Shown here: in pieces, positions 35,717 to 47,921 of the stretch | How positions within the stretch are numbered: the stretch's first letter is position 1 | Layout: each line of letters starts with the position of its first letter | Assembly (NCBI GenBank): GCA_018222805.1 | Contig: JAAEZQ010000001.1 | Span: 310,001-374,000, forward strand | DNA: 64,000 bases | DNA from: Vibrionaceae bacterium | GTDB lineage: Bacteria > Pseudomonadota > Gammaproteobacteria > Enterobacterales > Vibrionaceae | Direction: 5' to 3' | Program-made: the position numbers and the translations under genes | The notes under the pieces: model-generated | What the model saw: the letters and a program-made list of their open reading frames with translations, nothing else | Told to the model about the DNA's origin: nothing | Database searches by the model: none

Positions 35717-37252
35717 ATGGGTTTTACCTCGTTAGGTCTATCTGCTCCAATCCTTAAAGCTATTCAGGAAAAAGGCTATGATACCCCTTCTCCAATCCAG
35801 GCTCAGGCAATTCCGGCAATATTGGAAGGGAAAGATGTCATGGCAGCAGCACAGACCGGCACAGGTAAAACAGCGGGCTTTACGCTGCCAATCTTGGAGC
35901 GTTTGTCGAATGGACCTAGCGTTCGTGGAAATCACATTCGCGCTCTGATCCTGACCCCAACGCGTGAGCTTGCCGCTCAGGTACAAGAAAATGTCTTCAT
36001 GTACAGCCGTCACCTGCCGCTTTCAAGCGCGGTCGTATTTGGTGGTGTAAAGATCAACCCGCAAATGCTGCGTCTGCGTAAAGGTGCGGATGTGTTGGTC
36101 GCCACACCAGGTCGACTGATGGACCTTTATAACCAGAACGCGCTTAAATTCGACCAGCTAGAAGTATTGGTGCTGGATGAAGCAGACCGAATGCTTGATA
36201 TGGGCTTTATTCGCGACATTCGTAAGATTCTTAATTTACTACCAAAGAAACGTCAGAACCTACTGTTCTCTGCGACATTCTCAAATGAGATTCGCGACCT
36301 TGCGAAAGGCTTGGTGAACAATCCTGTCGAGATTTCGGTTAACCCAGCAAACTCAACCGCACGAACAGTGGAACAATCCATCTACCCGGCAGACGTAAAG
36401 AAAAAAGCGCCAATGCTGGTGAAGCTGATTAATGATGGTGATTGGCGACAAGTACTGGTATTCATGCGCACAAAACATGGCGCAAACCGCTTGGCTAAGT
36501 TCTTGGTAGAACAAAATCTACCAGCGGCAGCAATTCACGGTAATAAAAGCCAAGGTGCACGTACCAAAGCACTGGCTGATTTTAAATCGGGTGAGATTCG
36601 GGTGCTGGTTGCGACAGACATCGCAGCTCGCGGTATTGATATCCCTCAGTTACCGCAAGTCGTGAACTTTGAATTGCCAAAGGTTGCTGAAGACTACGTA
36701 CACCGTATCGGTCGTACAGGTCGTGCGGGCGAAGTGGGCAAAGCGATCTCGCTAGTTTGTGCGATTGAAGCTCCAGAATTATTTGCGATCGAGCGTTTAA
36801 TTCAAGAAGTGTTGCCACGTAAAGAGCTTGATGGCTTCGCACCAACGAATGTCGTGCCAGAGTCAAAACTGGATACGCGTCCGATTAAGCCTAAAAAACC
36901 AAAGAAACCTAAAAAACCAAAAGCACCTCAAGCAGAAGGCAACAACACGCATTCTGCCGATAAAAAAGCATCTAACGGTGATGGTAAACCTAAGCGCCGT
37001 TTCACTGGTAACGGTAAGGGTAACAACAGCGGCAACAAAAATAGCTCAAACCAGGCTGGAGCGGGAAAACCGAAAGGTAACCGTGAAGGTCAAGGGCGTT
37101 CAAACACCCAGCCAAATGGCAACAAGCCAAGTGGAAATAAGAGCGGTAATGGTGGGAAGCCAGCAGGTAATCGCAAGCCAAACAACGCAAAACCATCAGG
37201 TAATAAGCCATCAGGACAACGTCGTCAGGCTCGTCCACAACCTGCAAACTAA
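35717..37252 (+). CDS. rhlE: DEAD-box RNA helicase RhlE
   Basis: 511 residues from the ATG at 35717; the frame extends upstream to 35591 but those residues are not family-like. Helicase motifs in order: Q motif [34 protein letters not shown] ([10 protein letters not shown]), SAT, and [10 protein letters not shown]. The C-terminal tail (about 380-511) is very basic and low in complexity, with KPKK repeats then many Gly/Asn/Lys/Ser repeats (GNKPSGN). It unwinds short RNA duplexes in ribosome assembly and cold adaptation. Confidence 0.97.
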   Translation: MGFTSLGLSAPILKAIQEKGYDTPSPIQAQAIPAILEGKDVMAAAQTGTGKTAGFTLPILERLSNGPSVRGNHIRALILTPTRELAAQVQENVFMYSRHLPLSSAVVFGGVKINPQMLRLRKGADVLVATPGRLMDLYNQNALKFDQLEVLVLDEADRMLDMGFIRDIRKILNLLPKKRQNLLFSATFSNEIRDLAKGLVNNPVEISVNPANSTARTVEQSIYPADVKKKAPMLVKLINDGDWRQVLVFMRTKHGANRLAKFLVEQNLPAAAIHGNKSQGARTKALADFKSGEIRVLVATDIAARGIDIPQLPQVVNFELPKVAEDYVHRIGRTGRAGEVGKAISLVCAIEAPELFAIERLIQEVLPRKELDGFAPTNVVPESKLDTRPIKPKKPKKPKKPKAPQAEGNNTHSADKKASNGDGKPKRRFTGNGKGNNSGNKNSSNQAGAGKPKGNREGQGRSNTQPNGNKPSGNKSGNGGKPAGNRKPNNAKPSGNKPSGQRRQARPQPAN

Positions 37253-37285
37253 ACCAGCCACTGACACATTAGTCTAACTAATACC

Positions 37286-37320
37286 GACAAAGCCGCTCAT
37301 CATCTGAGCGGCTTTGTTTT
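37286..37320 (+). terminator. Bidirectional terminator after rhlE
   Basis: AAAGCCGCTCA and TGAGCGGCTTT form an 11-base-pair stem with a five-base loop and TGTTTT tail; it also sits past the end of the convergent lipoprotein gene. Confidence 0.9.
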
Positions 37321-37336
37321 ATTCCAAACGATCCAA

Positions 37337-40216
37337 TTATTTCAAAGGTGTAATACGAATATCCGCAATTTGTGCTTCATTCAGCTCACCTTCAATGCCA
37401 CCCGCGTAAATGTAAGTTTCATTCGATTTGAGATAACTCATATTGAAATGATCCTTAAGCGTAATCTGATACATCGTCCCCTGCTCTAACGTCACTTCAA
37501 TGGCGGTTGAGTAACGCATGCCTTGGTTTTCACCAATGTGTCCCATCTGCAAGTACCCTTGGCCAACGACGGTGCCTGCATCATCGGTCACTTCTAACAG
37601 CTTAACGGCGTTAGTGATCCCCGTATTGAGCTGGCCCAGATTATTGTTGTACCAAGCATCAAACCGGTAAGTACCACTTGATGGTACAGAGAACGACTTC
37701 AGTCCATTCACCGCACCGCTATCTTTATTTACGGTGACAACTGAGACATCCTCTTTAAGAGGCTGATAATCCCCTTCCAGTTGGATACGAATCTCGTTGC
37801 CTATACAAACAGGCTGACTTGGATTCGAGCGGAAACCCTGCTCATTGATGCTTTCTGCGATGTAGCAAGCAAAACCTTCTGGCACATCCGTGTATGTCTG
37901 TGCAGCCACATTAGACTGAATTAAATCGCCATTACGGTACAAGTTCACATTGTATTTGCTCTCCACAGCAATGTTGATCGAATTGTCTGCGGATGACGCA
38001 ACCAAGGTAGGCTCTTTCGGTGAATAAACACGGCTATCTTCGCTGGCGTATGGCGCAACTCCCGAGACCAGTTTTACTTCACTCTCCACACTGACCAATC
38101 CGCCTAATGTCACGCGGTAGTTTCCATCTTGGTCTAGAGTGACATTTTCAACAGCGTAATATCCCGATTCATCTTCGCTGATTTCCGGCAATTCAACAGT
38201 CACCGAGTACGTTTTCCCTTTGAATACGAAGTTTTCCAGCGTGATTTGTTCAGATTGAGCAAGTAAGTTATTGCGTACCCAGCTTGTAATAAACGGTTTT
38301 ATCTCAAGCTGACCCGTCTCGGTATGGATACCAAAAATCGTTTCCACCACCATATTTAGGTAACCCCCCACAGACCAAAGTTGTCGCTGAGAATTAATGA
38401 CAGGCCCATCAAGGCTCGGATCTTCACCGTGATCACTGTGAATAATGAAAGACTTGCCCGATAACCACTCTAAATTTTCCATATTCGACAAGTTGGTTGC
38501 CGTTCCGCGGACCAGTGACTGAATCGCATTATTCGCCGCTGCAACATTTTGTGTTTGATGAGCCGCACGCAAGCTATACGCTGTTACAAATGGCCAGATT
38601 GCTCGGTTATGATAAACGGGTACATCCGGTTGTTGAGGAAAATAAACAGGTACACCAAACTCGCTGTGAGGGTAATTCGACATGATTTGCTTAGCTTGTG
38701 CGTCTGTCGCGATGCCACTGATGATCGCAAGCGCCTCACCTAACATGTCGTATTTATCGACTGCAATGTCTTTACCGTTATCGAACAGGTAACTCACGTA
38801 CATACCACGCTCAGTATTCCAGAATTGGGCATTAATGTCTGACTTCAATTGCTCAGCCCACTCACCGTACTTCACTGCATTGCTAGAGTCGAATTGCTCA
38901 GCCAGTTTCGCTGCGAGTTTTAACGCGCGGTAGTGCACCACGTTAGTCGACAAGGCTTTGCTACTGCCGATGGCATTCACATCATCAGGCGTCCATGTGG
39001 AATAAGTTTGTTCACGCCAATCAAGGAAGGATTGTTCACCAGTATAAAGTCGTGATTTCGCGTCAAAAGCGGCTAGACGATCGGCTTCTAACGTGTTGCT
39101 GATCGCTTTATAAGCACGTTCAGCAAACTGGCTGTATTCTTCTCCATCCAGCGCCGAAAGTAATCGTTCAGCACCGAGTGCCCAAGTGGTTCTGTCCGTA
39201 CTGATCGGCCAACTTCCGCCCGTACCAGTATCCTGGACAATTTGCTCACCATCATATTGTTGCTCTGTCGTTTCGCGGAAAACAGACAGTTTAAAGTTTA
39301 AGCCATTTTGAACGCGAGTTGGATTCATAAGAGCAAGAGAAAGATCAGCGGCATAGGCTAGATCTCGCGTCCAGACATAGTGCCATTTCGCGCCCGTCTC
39401 AAAAACTTCGGCTTTAATTGGGTTATTGTAGTTGTAATTGCCGTCTTGGATCTGCGAGACCGCAAGCTGATCCAGCTCTTTCATCGTCAATGCAAATAAT
39501 GCGTCAAACGCCACATCACCCGACACCACCCGTGGACCCGATTGTTCATTAACGACAAGCCCCTGATCTAATGCATCGCGTAATTCAGTCGTGGTTGAAA
39601 TACCAAACTCACGCATCTCCGCACTCGGGTCTTTCACAGAGAAAGTGACACTTTCTCTGGAATCATCATAATTAGCGAACCGTTTTACCTCTGTACTCTG
39701 ATGCCCCTCATGCACCATTGCAGGGTCTAAAATTGCATCGGAGTAGTATTTTTCAGCTTCTTCTTGCGTTGCTTTTGTCACTGTCATTGTCGCGCGACTT
39801 TCATCGGCAAAGCTTACAGAAAACTTGTAGTACCCTTTGTCTGCGAACGTAATCTCCGAGTTACAGTCATGGTTCATACACGCTTCATTGCTATCGGGTT
39901 TTGGCAGGTAATCCTGAGCTTCATCAAACGCCGCGGGCTCCTCAAAATAGGTGTATTGGATCTGCCACCCCGGATCGGCAATCTTAAACTGATTGCTACC
40001 TCGAGCGACCCGAAGTACGGTTTCGTACTCATTGTTGCCCAAATAGTTTAGCTTGGCGTGGTCAGCTGTGCCCCAATCCCCATTTAATCCTCGCAAATAC
40101 AGATCCGCAGAGATAATAGGTTGGTCGACAGACTCAGTGACTTCTGACGTATCAGATCCACATCCAGCCAGACCAATACAAGACGCGACAGCAAGCGCAA
40201 TAAAGCTCGGTTTCAT
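37337..40216 (-). CDS. Lipoprotein with six-hairpin glycosidase-like domain
   Basis: 959 residues from the ATG at 40216 (AAGGA six bases upstream). The signal peptide ends in the lipobox LAGC followed by GSDT; Gly at +2 means outer-membrane sorting. Residues about 35-130 look like an alpha-glucan-binding N domain (DLYLRGLNGDWGTAD). The core (about 270-660) has the WTRDLAYAADLSLAL motif and repeated helical segments of the (alpha/alpha)6 glycosidases such as amylo-1,6-glucosidase. Several beta domains follow. Probably surface degradation of an oligosaccharide, perhaps an alpha-glucan. A LysR gene is divergent, 225 bases away. Confidence 0.72.
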   Translation of the reverse strand: MKPSFIALAVASCIGLAGCGSDTSEVTESVDQPIISADLYLRGLNGDWGTADHAKLNYLGNNEYETVLRVARGSNQFKIADPGWQIQYTYFEEPAAFDEAQDYLPKPDSNEACMNHDCNSEITFADKGYYKFSVSFADESRATMTVTKATQEEAEKYYSDAILDPAMVHEGHQSTEVKRFANYDDSRESVTFSVKDPSAEMREFGISTTTELRDALDQGLVVNEQSGPRVVSGDVAFDALFALTMKELDQLAVSQIQDGNYNYNNPIKAEVFETGAKWHYVWTRDLAYAADLSLALMNPTRVQNGLNFKLSVFRETTEQQYDGEQIVQDTGTGGSWPISTDRTTWALGAERLLSALDGEEYSQFAERAYKAISNTLEADRLAAFDAKSRLYTGEQSFLDWREQTYSTWTPDDVNAIGSSKALSTNVVHYRALKLAAKLAEQFDSSNAVKYGEWAEQLKSDINAQFWNTERGMYVSYLFDNGKDIAVDKYDMLGEALAIISGIATDAQAKQIMSNYPHSEFGVPVYFPQQPDVPVYHNRAIWPFVTAYSLRAAHQTQNVAAANNAIQSLVRGTATNLSNMENLEWLSGKSFIIHSDHGEDPSLDGPVINSQRQLWSVGGYLNMVVETIFGIHTETGQLEIKPFITSWVRNNLLAQSEQITLENFVFKGKTYSVTVELPEISEDESGYYAVENVTLDQDGNYRVTLGGLVSVESEVKLVSGVAPYASEDSRVYSPKEPTLVASSADNSINIAVESKYNVNLYRNGDLIQSNVAAQTYTDVPEGFACYIAESINEQGFRSNPSQPVCIGNEIRIQLEGDYQPLKEDVSVVTVNKDSGAVNGLKSFSVPSSGTYRFDAWYNNNLGQLNTGITNAVKLLEVTDDAGTVVGQGYLQMGHIGENQGMRYSTAIEVTLEQGTMYQITLKDHFNMSYLKSNETYIYAGGIEGELNEAQIADIRITPLK

Positions 40217-40441
40217 GTTCATTCCTTAGATTGTTATTTTGGGCGTTAGTCTAAGGAACGCATTCTTAAGAGAAAAATAGGTAACAGACGCTGAGGTATA
40301 GATGACATCTATACCTCAAACCCCAACGGTGATTTAGATCTATGAAATACAGATTTTTCCTACAAAATTGAATGCCAAGTTTGTGATTCGCCTACGAAAG
40401 TGTGCAAAAATACACGGCGCTTAAAGAGGGGGACGAAGAAT

Positions 40442-41353
40442 ATGGATAAATCTCTGCAGCAATTTTTGCTGGTTGCTCGCTGTCAAAGCATCAGTGCCGC
40501 AGCTAGGTTGGCGGGGCTTAGCCAGCCGACTGTGACCAGTAATTTGAAAAAACTTGAAGAAAATCTCGGCGTAACACTGTTCGAACGTCATTCCAACGGC
40601 ATGGTTCTCACTGAATATGGCCGTATCCTGTATCGACACAGTAATTCAATGCAGCACGAATACAACCAAATGATGCAAAGCATTGAAGAGAGAAAACAAT
40701 ATCAGATCGGTAAGATAAAGATGGGAACGGGAGATGCCTGGTGGCCTTTGTTTGTTAAACAAGCACTCAATGAGCACCTGACCAAACTACCTTCCGCATC
40801 CACACACGTTGAATTTGGGAATCACCTCGGGCTGATGGACTCTTTGATCAACGAACAAATCGAGTTTTTTATCGGCCATGAAATCGTCGGATTGTCTTCC
40901 AAGTGTGACGTCACTTTTATTCCTTTATTTCAAACAGTGGATGCGTATTTCGTTGCTCCCGATCATCCTCTGTTAGGAAAAGTCGTAACGGACGCCATGC
41001 TGCATGAGTACCCAGCTTTATCTGTCACTTATGACGCGAAAAAATTTAATCACGTTATCGATAATCCAATTCCAAAACAGAATGAGCGAGAGAGACAACA
41101 ATTGGATGACAGGCCAACCTACGAAGTCGACTCGTTACTTGCCAGTATTGATATGCTGAAAGAGAGTGTCGCCGTCATGTCATACACCCGTCATTTGCAA
41201 CCCTACCTGGAGTCCTTTGGATTGCAATGTTTAAGCATGGCAACCGAACCGAAACCGGGAACGGTAGGCATTTATCGTCATCGTCGAGAGACATCCGAGT
41301 CACACCTTGACTTAATTTCTGGCATCACACAACACGCCAAAATGCTAAGATAA
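40442..41353 (+). CDS. LysR-family transcriptional regulator
   Basis: 303 residues from the ATG at 40442. The N-terminal helix-turn-helix includes SISAAARLAGLSQPTVTSNL (residues about 17-36), and a substrate-binding domain follows. It is divergent from the glycosidase lipoprotein gene, its likely target. The inducer is unknown. Confidence 0.9.
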   Translation: MDKSLQQFLLVARCQSISAAARLAGLSQPTVTSNLKKLEENLGVTLFERHSNGMVLTEYGRILYRHSNSMQHEYNQMMQSIEERKQYQIGKIKMGTGDAWWPLFVKQALNEHLTKLPSASTHVEFGNHLGLMDSLINEQIEFFIGHEIVGLSSKCDVTFIPLFQTVDAYFVAPDHPLLGKVVTDAMLHEYPALSVTYDAKKFNHVIDNPIPKQNERERQQLDDRPTYEVDSLLASIDMLKESVAVMSYTRHLQPYLESFGLQCLSMATEPKPGTVGIYRHRRETSESHLDLISGITQHAKMLR

Positions 41354-41383
41354 AAAAGCCCCAACACAACAGTGTGCCGGGGC
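41352..41383 (-). terminator. Terminator of the SDR-cupin-ADH operon
   Basis: On the minus strand GCCCC-GGCACAC ... GTGT-TGGGGC pair and are followed by TTTTTTA. It lies about 40 bases after the ADH stop and may also serve the convergent LysR gene. Confidence 0.85.
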
Positions 41384-41420
41384 GTGAGTAAGGTAAAAAC
41401 CCTTATGCAATCAATTTAAA

Positions 41421-42479
41421 CTAAACGACTTGTAACTCGCCATTTCGCCAAGGTTCAATCACAACCTTAATGTGGTCATTTGGTGTCATTAACTGCTTAA
41501 ATGCACTTTCAACGCCATCCATACCCACTTTAGCCGTCAGCATTTTCTGCCATGGCACTTTACCTTCCGCTATGGCTTGAAGACATTGCTCAAACTCATG
41601 TGGTTGATAGTAGTAAGAGAAGCGTAGATCAAGCTCTTTAACGGTCGCGTAAGCGTAGTTGATGCTCGTAGGTGTCGTATGAATACCAGTCACTACAATG
41701 CGAGCGCCTGCTGGAGCACGGCGAATGAAGTCATCAATCAAGGTGTGTTTACCCACACACTCAAAGATAACCAGACGTGAACCAGCTGCGACTTCGGCAC
41801 CGACCGCAACTTCATCTTCTTTGGTCGGGTTTACCACGCGTGTTGCACCAAACTCTTTTGCCAGTTCCAACTTCTCATCTTGAATATCGACCGCCAGAAT
41901 ATTGGTAACGCCACGCAGTTTAAGCGCTGTGATAGCCGCAAGACCAATAGGACCGCAACCAACAACCAACGCCACTTCATCAACCAAGATGTCACTGCGA
42001 TTCACTGCATGCAACCCAACCGCCAGTGGTTCTGTCAACGCGGCAGCTTCTGAAGGAACGTTCTCAGGAACAGGCAGAAGCAGCGCTTCATCAAGCAAAA
42101 AGTATTCAGAGTATGCACCGTGGATACCCGGCGTCACACCAACACCAGCGCCATTTTGGCTCATTAGGATCGGAACAGAAGTAACGCGGCTACCAACCGG
42201 TAGTGCTTGTTGTGTATCATCACCGTATTCCACGATTTCCGCACAAAACTCGTGCCCTAGCATGACTTGAGTATGGTCATCCATGCTTTCTGACATCACA
42301 CCAAGCTTACGGTAAACATCAAATACTTCGTCCGTATGACGTGCAATGTGTAAATCTGAACCACAAATACCACACGCTAAGCTACGAACAAGTACTTGGC
42401 CCGGGGCTGGTTTAGGTACATCCACCTGCTGCAAGTGAACACCGCCATCTTGCATTACGATGCTGTTCATTGTCGTCAT
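41421..42479 (-). CDS. Medium-chain alcohol dehydrogenase (zinc-binding type)
   Basis: 352 residues from the ATG at 42479, with GGAG upstream inside the end of the cupin gene. Catalytic-zinc residues are in ACGICGSDLHIARH (Cys) and MLGHEF (His, Glu). The cofactor fold has VVGCGPIGLAA (about residue 175). The usual structural-zinc cluster of four close Cys residues after GHEF is absent. Third gene of the operon with the SDR and cupin genes; it probably oxidises or reduces a secondary alcohol or sugar-derived substrate. Confidence 0.88.
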   Translation of the reverse strand: MTTMNSIVMQDGGVHLQQVDVPKPAPGQVLVRSLACGICGSDLHIARHTDEVFDVYRKLGVMSESMDDHTQVMLGHEFCAEIVEYGDDTQQALPVGSRVTSVPILMSQNGAGVGVTPGIHGAYSEYFLLDEALLLPVPENVPSEAAALTEPLAVGLHAVNRSDILVDEVALVVGCGPIGLAAITALKLRGVTNILAVDIQDEKLELAKEFGATRVVNPTKEDEVAVGAEVAAGSRLVIFECVGKHTLIDDFIRRAPAGARIVVTGIHTTPTSINYAYATVKELDLRFSYYYQPHEFEQCLQAIAEGKVPWQKMLTAKVGMDGVESAFKQLMTPNDHIKVVIEPWRNGELQVV

Positions 42480-42483
42480 GGAA

Positions 42484-42996
42484 TTACTCTCCAAGCTGGT
42501 CGCTTACACCTGCAATCGCACCTGGCTTGATGTAACGTGGTGTGATGCCTTGAGCTTTAGCCGTGGCGATAACTACTTGCTCGATCCAGCCAGCGTCCAT
42601 GATGTTCATGAAGTTGCCGTCTTGATCAAAGTTGATGTTCGCACCTTGGATGACCATAAATCCATCTGCACCGCCTGACTCTTCTGGACAGTGGAATGTG
42701 TGGATAGAACCGCCTGGCTCGTACAGGTAGCTGCCAGCCGTTTGTTTTTGATCTGGATATTCTGTGTAATGCCACATACCGCTTAACGTGTAGAAATGCA
42801 CCACGCCCGTGTGGAAGTGCTTCGGTAGTGTAATTCCTGGCTTAAACTTCGCTCGAATTACCCAAGTGCCGTTTTCTGGATCAAGAAACAACGGGTAGAC
42901 ATCAACACCCGGCAGTGCATCTTTGATGATCGACTCTTCATTTGTGTTTAGAGTTAACAGAAAATCCTGATGCTGAATAACTTCTGGTAATGACAT
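42484..42996 (-). CDS. Cupin dioxygenase-like protein (2,4'-dihydroxyacetophenone dioxygenase family)
   Basis: 170 residues with one cupin domain: LPKHFHTGVVHFYTLSGMWHY (His pairs, about residues 56-76) and GGSIHTFHCPE. The length and motifs recall the 2,4'-dihydroxyacetophenone dioxygenase (DAD) and acetylacetone-cleaving enzyme group, metal-dependent enzymes that cleave carbon-carbon bonds next to ketones. It lies between SDR and ADH genes, spaced by 41 and 4 bases. Substrate not known. Confidence 0.78.
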   Translation of the reverse strand: MSLPEVIQHQDFLLTLNTNEESIIKDALPGVDVYPLFLDPENGTWVIRAKFKPGITLPKHFHTGVVHFYTLSGMWHYTEYPDQKQTAGSYLYEPGGSIHTFHCPEESGGADGFMVIQGANINFDQDGNFMNIMDAGWIEQVVIATAKAQGITPRYIKPGAIAGVSDQLGE

Positions 42997-43037
42997 AACT
43001 TGCTTCCTCGCTTTTGTTGTAATTAGACTTCCACGTC

Positions 43038-43799
43038 TTAGCCCAGTAATGGGTATTTAAAATTCTCGAAACCGTCTGATGCACTAACTGTGCAACCATT
43101 GATGCAATTCGCTTTTTCGCTGACCAAGAATGCAACCACGTTGGCGATTTCTTCTGTTTGGGTAAAGGTATCGCGCATCTGCTCTTTGCGGATGTGCTCC
43201 CAAAGGCCAAGCGCTTCATATTGGCGTAGCATTGGAGTATCCACGCGACCCGGTGCGATGGCGCAAACACGGATACCTAGAGGCGCAAGTTCTAAGGCTG
43301 CACATTTTGTCATCATGTCAACGGCGGCTTTACTCACGTTGTAAGTGAACGTCATTTCCGCTGCCATTTGTGCGTAAACAGAAGAGGTATTGAGGATGAC
43401 ACCAGGTGTGCCTTGTGCTTGGAACTGACGTCCTGCAGCCAAAATGCCATAGTAAACCCCGTTTTGATTGACCTTAGAAACGGGTTCAAAATCGGCGACC
43501 GGATCATGTTCTAGCAGCGGTTTTGCTAAACCAATGCCAGCGTTATTAATCATGATATCCAGCTTGCCAAACTCCGCGACTGCGTAGTTGATCATGGCTT
43601 CCACTTGCTGAAAATCCGTCACATCCGCAGAAAAAGTCTTTAATGACTTCGAATCTGCATCTTTATAAACTTCAAGCGATTGTTGAGAAATGTCGACAGC
43701 CAGCACGTTCGCTCCCTGCTCACGTAGCTTGCCTACGATGGCTTGACCAATTCCACCAGCAGCACCAGTGACGATCGCAGTTTTGTTCATCAGTTCCAT
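43038..43799 (-). CDS. Short-chain dehydrogenase/reductase
   Basis: 253 residues. Cofactor motif TGAAGGIGQAI (residues about 11-21), Asp at the second strand end (AVDISQQ, NAD-preferring), NNAGIGLA, the catalytic Ser of NTSSVYA and active-site YNVSK. First gene of a three-gene operon with the DAD-like cupin and ADH genes, read away from the AraC regulator. It probably oxidises a hydroxyl to a ketone or the reverse. Confidence 0.9.
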   Translation of the reverse strand: MELMNKTAIVTGAAGGIGQAIVGKLREQGANVLAVDISQQSLEVYKDADSKSLKTFSADVTDFQQVEAMINYAVAEFGKLDIMINNAGIGLAKPLLEHDPVADFEPVSKVNQNGVYYGILAAGRQFQAQGTPGVILNTSSVYAQMAAEMTFTYNVSKAAVDMMTKCAALELAPLGIRVCAIAPGRVDTPMLRQYEALGLWEHIRKEQMRDTFTQTEEIANVVAFLVSEKANCINGCTVSASDGFENFKYPLLG

Positions 43800-43927
43800 T
43801 TAGCTTCCCTTTCTCGATATGTTATAAAAATGTAACTTAGATCAACTCACTGACACTCACTTGACCTTTTACGAATAAAATTTGATATATTGCGATTCAC
43901 AAACCATTAACATTTCAAAATCGAGAT

Positions 43928-44938
43928 ATGTATATCGTTAGAAGCGGTGCAGCAGATAAATTTGATAGTTTAGTTTCTGAACATGGACAGAATCCGATAG
44001 AAATAATGAAACAGGCCGGGCTTTCTGCTGCCCAGTTCCGCGATCCCGACACTTACATCGCCAATTCTAGGCTGGCCGAACTTCTGGAAGTCGCTGCGAT
44101 ACGCTGTCAGGAACCGATGTTTGGTGTCTTACTGGCTCAACGGCAAAGCTTTAATGCATTAGGTGACTTACCCATGCTGGTCGCCCGTGCAGAAACGGTC
44201 CGAGAGGCATTAATACGCGCTAATGATTACCTCTATTTGCAATCTTCAGGTGTTAAATTCTCGATGACACCACAAGATGAATGGATGAGACTTTCTTTAA
44301 GCATTGATACTTACAGTGAACAAGTGACCACTCAGCTGATGCAAATGAGTGTCATGCAAATGGCTAGGTTTCTGGCGAATTTACTCAATATTGATATGAA
44401 TAGTTTCACCCTATATCTAACTCAATTTGGCAGCTTAGAATATCTGGAGGGCAACGCTACGCCACTTCCCAAAGTACGCTTTGGGGAAAAGTTCAATGGC
44501 ATCATGCTCAAGGCGAGCCTGCTTGATACTCGAAATCATCAGGATGATGATGCTTTGGATCGACACTTTCAGGAACATCTTAAATATCTGCAAAATCGCT
44601 ATCCGGATAATCTGAGCGATCAAGCCAGAGATATGATCGGGCGGTTATTGCCGACAGGTGAGTGCAGTGTCGAGCAAGTCGCCCGAGCATTAGACATGCA
44701 CCCAAGAATGTTACAAATCAGATTAAAAGAACGCGGGAAGAATTATAGTCAGCTCTTGCGACAAGTAAGGCAAAGCCTAGCGGAACGTCGCCTTACGGAA
44801 AATATTCAAAGTATTACCGATATTGCCCTGCAGCTCGGTTATGCCGAAACTGCTGTATTCAGTCGTCATTTTCGTCAATGGACGGGAAAATCACCGAGTC
44901 AGTGGCGAAAAGCTAAAAGTGGAACAAAAGTTGATTAA
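43928..44938 (+). CDS. AraC-family transcriptional regulator (arabinose-binding-type N domain)
   Basis: 336 residues. An N-terminal AraC effector-binding region (about 1-190) and a C-terminal pair of helix-turn-helix motifs (about 240-330) with IALQLGYAETAVFSRHFRQWTGKSPSQWR. Divergent from the SDR-cupin-ADH operon with a 128-base shared promoter region, so it is the likely activator. Confidence 0.9.
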   Translation: MYIVRSGAADKFDSLVSEHGQNPIEIMKQAGLSAAQFRDPDTYIANSRLAELLEVAAIRCQEPMFGVLLAQRQSFNALGDLPMLVARAETVREALIRANDYLYLQSSGVKFSMTPQDEWMRLSLSIDTYSEQVTTQLMQMSVMQMARFLANLLNIDMNSFTLYLTQFGSLEYLEGNATPLPKVRFGEKFNGIMLKASLLDTRNHQDDDALDRHFQEHLKYLQNRYPDNLSDQARDMIGRLLPTGECSVEQVARALDMHPRMLQIRLKERGKNYSQLLRQVRQSLAERRLTENIQSITDIALQLGYAETAVFSRHFRQWTGKSPSQWRKAKSGTKVD

Positions 44939-46736
<1,798 letters not shown>

Positions 46737-46916
46737 ATATCGTTCAACACTATACACTCTGCGTCTTAGACCTAGGGTGTATGGTTTCGGGCATTTGGAA
46801 TTTCTGTGTGATTCACGACAAATATGCTTGCGTTCCATGATCAAAACAAGCCAACGAATTACTCCCATTTAAACAATTGGTGTAGACTGAGCATTCGATA
46901 TTTTGAGAATAGAAAA

Positions 46917-47921
46917 ATGGCGACAATCAAAGACGTATGTAAAGCTGCAGGTGTTTCAAAGGCAACGGTATCCAGAGTTATCAATGGAAGCGAATATGTG
47001 AAGGATCAGACCCGTGAGTCTGTGTTAGCGGCTATGAAATCTTTAGGTTATCAACCTAATGCTTTTGCGCGTGCTTTGGCAACAAACAGCTACAATACGT
47101 TCGGTTTAATTCTCCCTCATTTTGAAAGTCACTATTTTAGTTCCATTCTGACCCAAGCCGCACTGGATATGCAAAAAGCAGACAAGAAATTGTTTGTGAT
47201 GAACAGCAGCGACAATGCTGAGGGCGAAGAGGAGGCGGTTCGCTCCCTTAACGCTCATAACTGCGATGCCATTCTGATTTACAGCCGTCATTTATCTGAG
47301 CAACAGCTTTCTACTCTGCAACAGGAAATGAAAACCCAACTAATCGTCATCAATCGTGCTCTGGACGATGAAAAGTTATTCAGCTTTTATTTCGATCAAG
47401 AGCAAGTGGCGCGTCTTGCCACTCAATATCTTTTAGATCTTGGCCATAAAGAGATTGCTTGTATCACCACACCAATGTCTAGCTGCACAGGGCAAAAGCG
47501 TCTTTCGGCTTACAAGGAAGCTCTGATCAAACATGACATTGAGGTAAATGAAAGACTGGTTTACGAAGGCCATAGCAATCCAGAAAGTGGATATGATGCG
47601 ACAGTCAAACTGATTGATAGTGGCATACCTTTTAGCGCTATTTTTTCGTGTACCGACTCGATGGCCATCGGTGCGATTCGTGCATTACATGACAAAGGAC
47701 TAAAAGTTCCTGAAGATATTTCAGTAATTGGTATCGATGGAGACCCAACTGCAAGTTATATGGTACCGCGAATTTCAACCGTAGAACTGCCTATTTTAGA
47801 GCTCACTCGCGATGCTATCACTACCGCACTTACCCTTAATAAAAAACAGCAGACCGTTCAAAAACACTTCCAATATCAGGGCTCGCTGAAAATAAGAGAG
47901 TCCACTCAAAAATTGAGTTGA
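46917..47921 (+). CDS. LacI-family transcriptional regulator
   Basis: 334 residues from the ATG at 46917; the frame opens earlier at 46824. N-terminal helix-turn-helix MATIKDVCKAAGVSKATVSR then the hinge, and a periplasmic-binding-protein-like sugar domain. It follows bglA by 180 bases and probably represses it through the TGTAACCGGTTCCA site, responding to a phospho-beta-glucoside or sugar (inference). Confidence 0.93.
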   Translation: MATIKDVCKAAGVSKATVSRVINGSEYVKDQTRESVLAAMKSLGYQPNAFARALATNSYNTFGLILPHFESHYFSSILTQAALDMQKADKKLFVMNSSDNAEGEEEAVRSLNAHNCDAILIYSRHLSEQQLSTLQQEMKTQLIVINRALDDEKLFSFYFDQEQVARLATQYLLDLGHKEIACITTPMSSCTGQKRLSAYKEALIKHDIEVNERLVYEGHSNPESGYDATVKLIDSGIPFSAIFSCTDSMAIGAIRALHDKGLKVPEDISVIGIDGDPTASYMVPRISTVELPILELTRDAITTALTLNKKQQTVQKHFQYQGSLKIRESTQKLS

